The notes beneath the pieces were generated by a model, which saw only the letters and a list, made by a program, of their open reading frames with translations, did no database searches and was not told the DNA's origin. From positions 62,001 through 126,000 of the forward strand of contig JBFLZD010000002.1 in the NCBI GenBank assembly GCA_040756435.1: 64,000 bases of DNA. Direction: 5' to 3'. The translations under genes and the position numbers were made by a program. Source of the stretch: Spirochaetota bacterium (GTDB taxonomy: Bacteria > Spirochaetota > UBA4802 > UB4802). Each line of letters opens with the position of its first letter. The first letter of the stretch is position 1. Positions 62,605 through 64,000 of this stretch are shown here, piece after piece.

Positions 62605-63921
62605 TTATTCTGTCTTCATCTTAAGTTCTGTTGCTGGTGGCTCATCCTCTTTTATTGCTTCTTTGTTTTCTTCTTGTACCGGTTGAGTAAGCTTTGTTGC
62701 AGCTTTTGGTATCTTCAGCGTCCAACCTGGTTTTATTAAATTGGGATTTTTTACTTTATCACGGTTAGCCTCATAGATCACTTTCCACTTGAATCCATCA
62801 TTGTAAAACTTTTCAGCAATACGCCACAGACAATCTCGTTTTGCGGGGTTATACTTGACTTTATACAGTGTATATTCAGTCTCTTCTTCCACCTTTTTTT
62901 GTATAGCTTCTTTCTGTTCCTCTTTTACCCCAACACCCTCTTTCCCCTGTTCTTCTGTTACCGGGACCGGTGCAACAGCCACTGCTTTTTTAGAGGAAAC
63001 ACCCTGCGCAATGCTTATAGCCTGCCCTGAAGCAATCATTGATTCCTTGTATTTGGCATCATTAAATAATGATTTTGCCTGTGCCAGCGATTCTTCCGCA
63101 GCCTTTATATCATTGGGGGATAGTTTTGCTGCCTCACTGCCTTTTGCTGCATCTATGGCTGCCTGGGCTTCCTCAATCTTCCTGGCTGCAGTTGCTTTCA
63201 GGGATACAAAGTATGCATCATCAGCATTGAGCTTGGCAACCTCTATTGCTGAAAAGCCTTTTTTAAGTTCACCAGCATCATACGCAGAGCGGGCAACCTG
63301 TGAATGCTCTTTTGCAAGCGCAAGTTTTTCAGGAGCATATTGTGCTGCACCATAGCCTTCAGCCTGTGCTATAACAATATTCACTTCTTTTATTGAATCA
63401 GCCAGCGTCTCCTTCTGGTTCATTGCTACATTACGGGCATTTTTAGCATATACATCCGCATCTAATGCAGCTTTATATGCAGCCAAGTAGTTTTTATTTT
63501 CATACTGCTTGTTTGCTTCCTGCAGCATATCACTTGCTTTAGCATAATCTTCCTTTGCAAGTACTGATGCATATGCATCATCAGCAGCCTGCAGGCTCTG
63601 AGCTGCTATATCCAGAGTATCCTTTGCAAGCAATGGTAGAGCCTTATCATAGGCTTCTTTTGCCTTTTTCTGTGAATCTATGGCATTCTGTTTTGCCTTA
63701 TCATACTCTTCATTTTTTACATTATCATGGGCTTTTAAAAGCAAATCTTTAGCTGCGGTATATTCGTCTTTTGCATAGTGATCAGCTTTTACTGATTCAG
63801 CTTCAGTGATTGCATTTTTTGCAAGCGATAGTTCTTTTACAGGAACCTTTTCAAAACAGGCAGTTATCATTGACAAACATACAACCACTGCCAGTACAAC
63901 GACATTCTTGTTTACGTGCAT
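62605..63921 (-). CDS. LysM-domain lipoprotein with helical (TolA/DUF4398-like) repeats
   Basis: 438 aa. Lipobox MITAC gives Cys22. Residues about 30-300 are Ala/Lys/Glu-rich helical repeats (AITEAESVKADHYAKDEYTAAKDLL, AKDTLDIAAQSLQAADDAY), like the DUF4398/TolA-type envelope proteins. A linker follows. A LysM domain lies at about 350-405 (RDCLWRIAEKFYNDGFKWKVIYEANRDKVKNPNLIKPGWTLKIP, split in two stretches), with a Pro/Glu tail. It likely binds peptidoglycan while anchored to a membrane. GGAGG lies 5 nt before the ATG. A TATAAT is present at 63968-63963 on the minus strand. Confidence 0.88.
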   Translation of the reverse strand: MHVNKNVVVLAVVVCLSMITACFEKVPVKELSLAKNAITEAESVKADHYAKDEYTAAKDLLLKAHDNVKNEEYDKAKQNAIDSQKKAKEAYDKALPLLAKDTLDIAAQSLQAADDAYASVLAKEDYAKASDMLQEANKQYENKNYLAAYKAALDADVYAKNARNVAMNQKETLADSIKEVNIVIAQAEGYGAAQYAPEKLALAKEHSQVARSAYDAGELKKGFSAIEVAKLNADDAYFVSLKATAARKIEEAQAAIDAAKGSEAAKLSPNDIKAAEESLAQAKSLFNDAKYKESMIASGQAISIAQGVSSKKAVAVAPVPVTEEQGKEGVGVKEEQKEAIQKKVEEETEYTLYKVKYNPAKRDCLWRIAEKFYNDGFKWKVIYEANRDKVKNPNLIKPGWTLKIPKAATKLTQPVQEENKEAIKEDEPPATELKMKTE

Positions 63922-64000
63922 ATATGCCTCCGAAATTATTTTTGTGGTTTATAGATTAGATCATTATAGCTTTCATGTAGCCATTATGAGCTTATGCTCT

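Larger units (their letters stand above)
2502..63832. repeat. Dispersed short word GCGATAGT (both strands, 26 copies counted)
   Basis: Exact copies start at (+ strand) 7936, 13357, 15823, 20216, 25619, 30352, 32530, 35624, 37097, 41234, 42190, 42721, 52219, 56977, 63825 and, as ACTATCGC, at 2502, 8022, 10396, 35302, 37207, 41446, 44856, 44991, 46495, 54636, 59419. Twenty are followed by a further T, and eight read GCGATAGTTCC. Copies lie in genes in several frames and on both strands, and two are intergenic. Confidence 0.85.

Noticed and set aside
2502-63832. GCGATAGT as an RfaH-type ops or pause element for the NusG paralogue (ops contains GGCGGTAG)
   Set aside because: The similarity is suggestive, but copies lie in either orientation relative to transcription and inside housekeeping genes, which an RNA-polymerase recruitment site would not require.
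2502-63832. GCGATAGT as a Chi or KOPS-type strand-polar motif
   Set aside because: 15 copies on one strand against 11 on the other show no polarity in this window, although a genome-scale test is still needed.
1-64000. tRNA, rRNA, CRISPR arrays and prophage or transposase genes
   Set aside because: I looked for T-loop-like words, regularly spaced direct repeats and integrase or transposase motifs and saw none; absence by eye is not proof.

Overview
The window looks like bacterial chromosome, AT-rich (roughly 38-40% G+C by eye), from a diderm. The best guess is a member of the phylum Spirochaetota, probably an uncultured lineage, at moderate confidence. This rests on a small outer-membrane barrel of the type known from Borrelia (53878-54336), several lipoproteins with loose spirochaete-style lipoboxes (for example LLHAC, SSGC, AVVGC), FecR- and LysM-domain envelope proteins, and an RsbU-type phosphatase. 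No rRNA, tRNA, CRISPR array, phage or transposase gene was seen.

Layout. 1-2.5 kb: the end of an unknown gene, a non-coding stretch with repeat debris, then mnmA. 2.5-11.5 kb (minus strand): a polysaccharide-type module read from a winged-helix/nucleotidyltransferase regulator (with a 23-bp palindromic operator) through a NusG/UpxY-like antiterminator, ending in a DegT aminotransferase and a CapD/FlaA1-like dehydratase. A DUF2177 membrane protein and a very large aromatic-rich repeat protein lie between them. 11.6-21.3 kb (minus strand): the translation/RNA operon rimP-nusA-infB-rbfA-truB-rpsO-pnp-M16 peptidase. 21.6-34 kb: a giant HEAT-repeat protein, TPR proteins, an orphan OppF-type ATPase, a MoxR ATPase with its VWA partner, YjbQ, an unknown 569-aa protein, an MnmD-like methyltransferase, a lipoprotein and a DUF167 protein. 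34-41 kb: a candidate structured RNA, a hydrolase lipoprotein, an MBL hydrolase, prmA, the B12-dependent ribonucleotide reductase and carA. 41-54 kb (minus strand): two paralogous exported proteins, an SppA protease with an extra beta-rich N-terminus, a paired active/degenerate RsbU module, tmk, pgi, tsaC/sua5 and a hotdog protein. 54-64 kb: ugd, lhgO, an RNase Z-like MBL protein, a FecR lipoprotein, glyA, mazG and a LysM lipoprotein.

Dispersed structure. The most striking signal is a short word, GCGATAGT (usually GCGATAGTT, often GCGATAGTTCC). I counted 26 exact copies, on both strands, in several reading frames and also between genes, where only one or two would be expected by chance. It behaves like a DNA-level signal of the uptake-sequence or HIP1 kind. 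Beside it are three families of non-coding repeats: A, a transposase-less element with terminal inverted repeats; B, four copies of a roughly 120-bp double-hairpin element; and C, two copies of an 85-bp sequence. There is also a promoter/terminator-bounded, four-hairpin RNA candidate at about 34.02-34.18 kb.

All calls are from reading sequence and translations. No database search or structure prediction was run.
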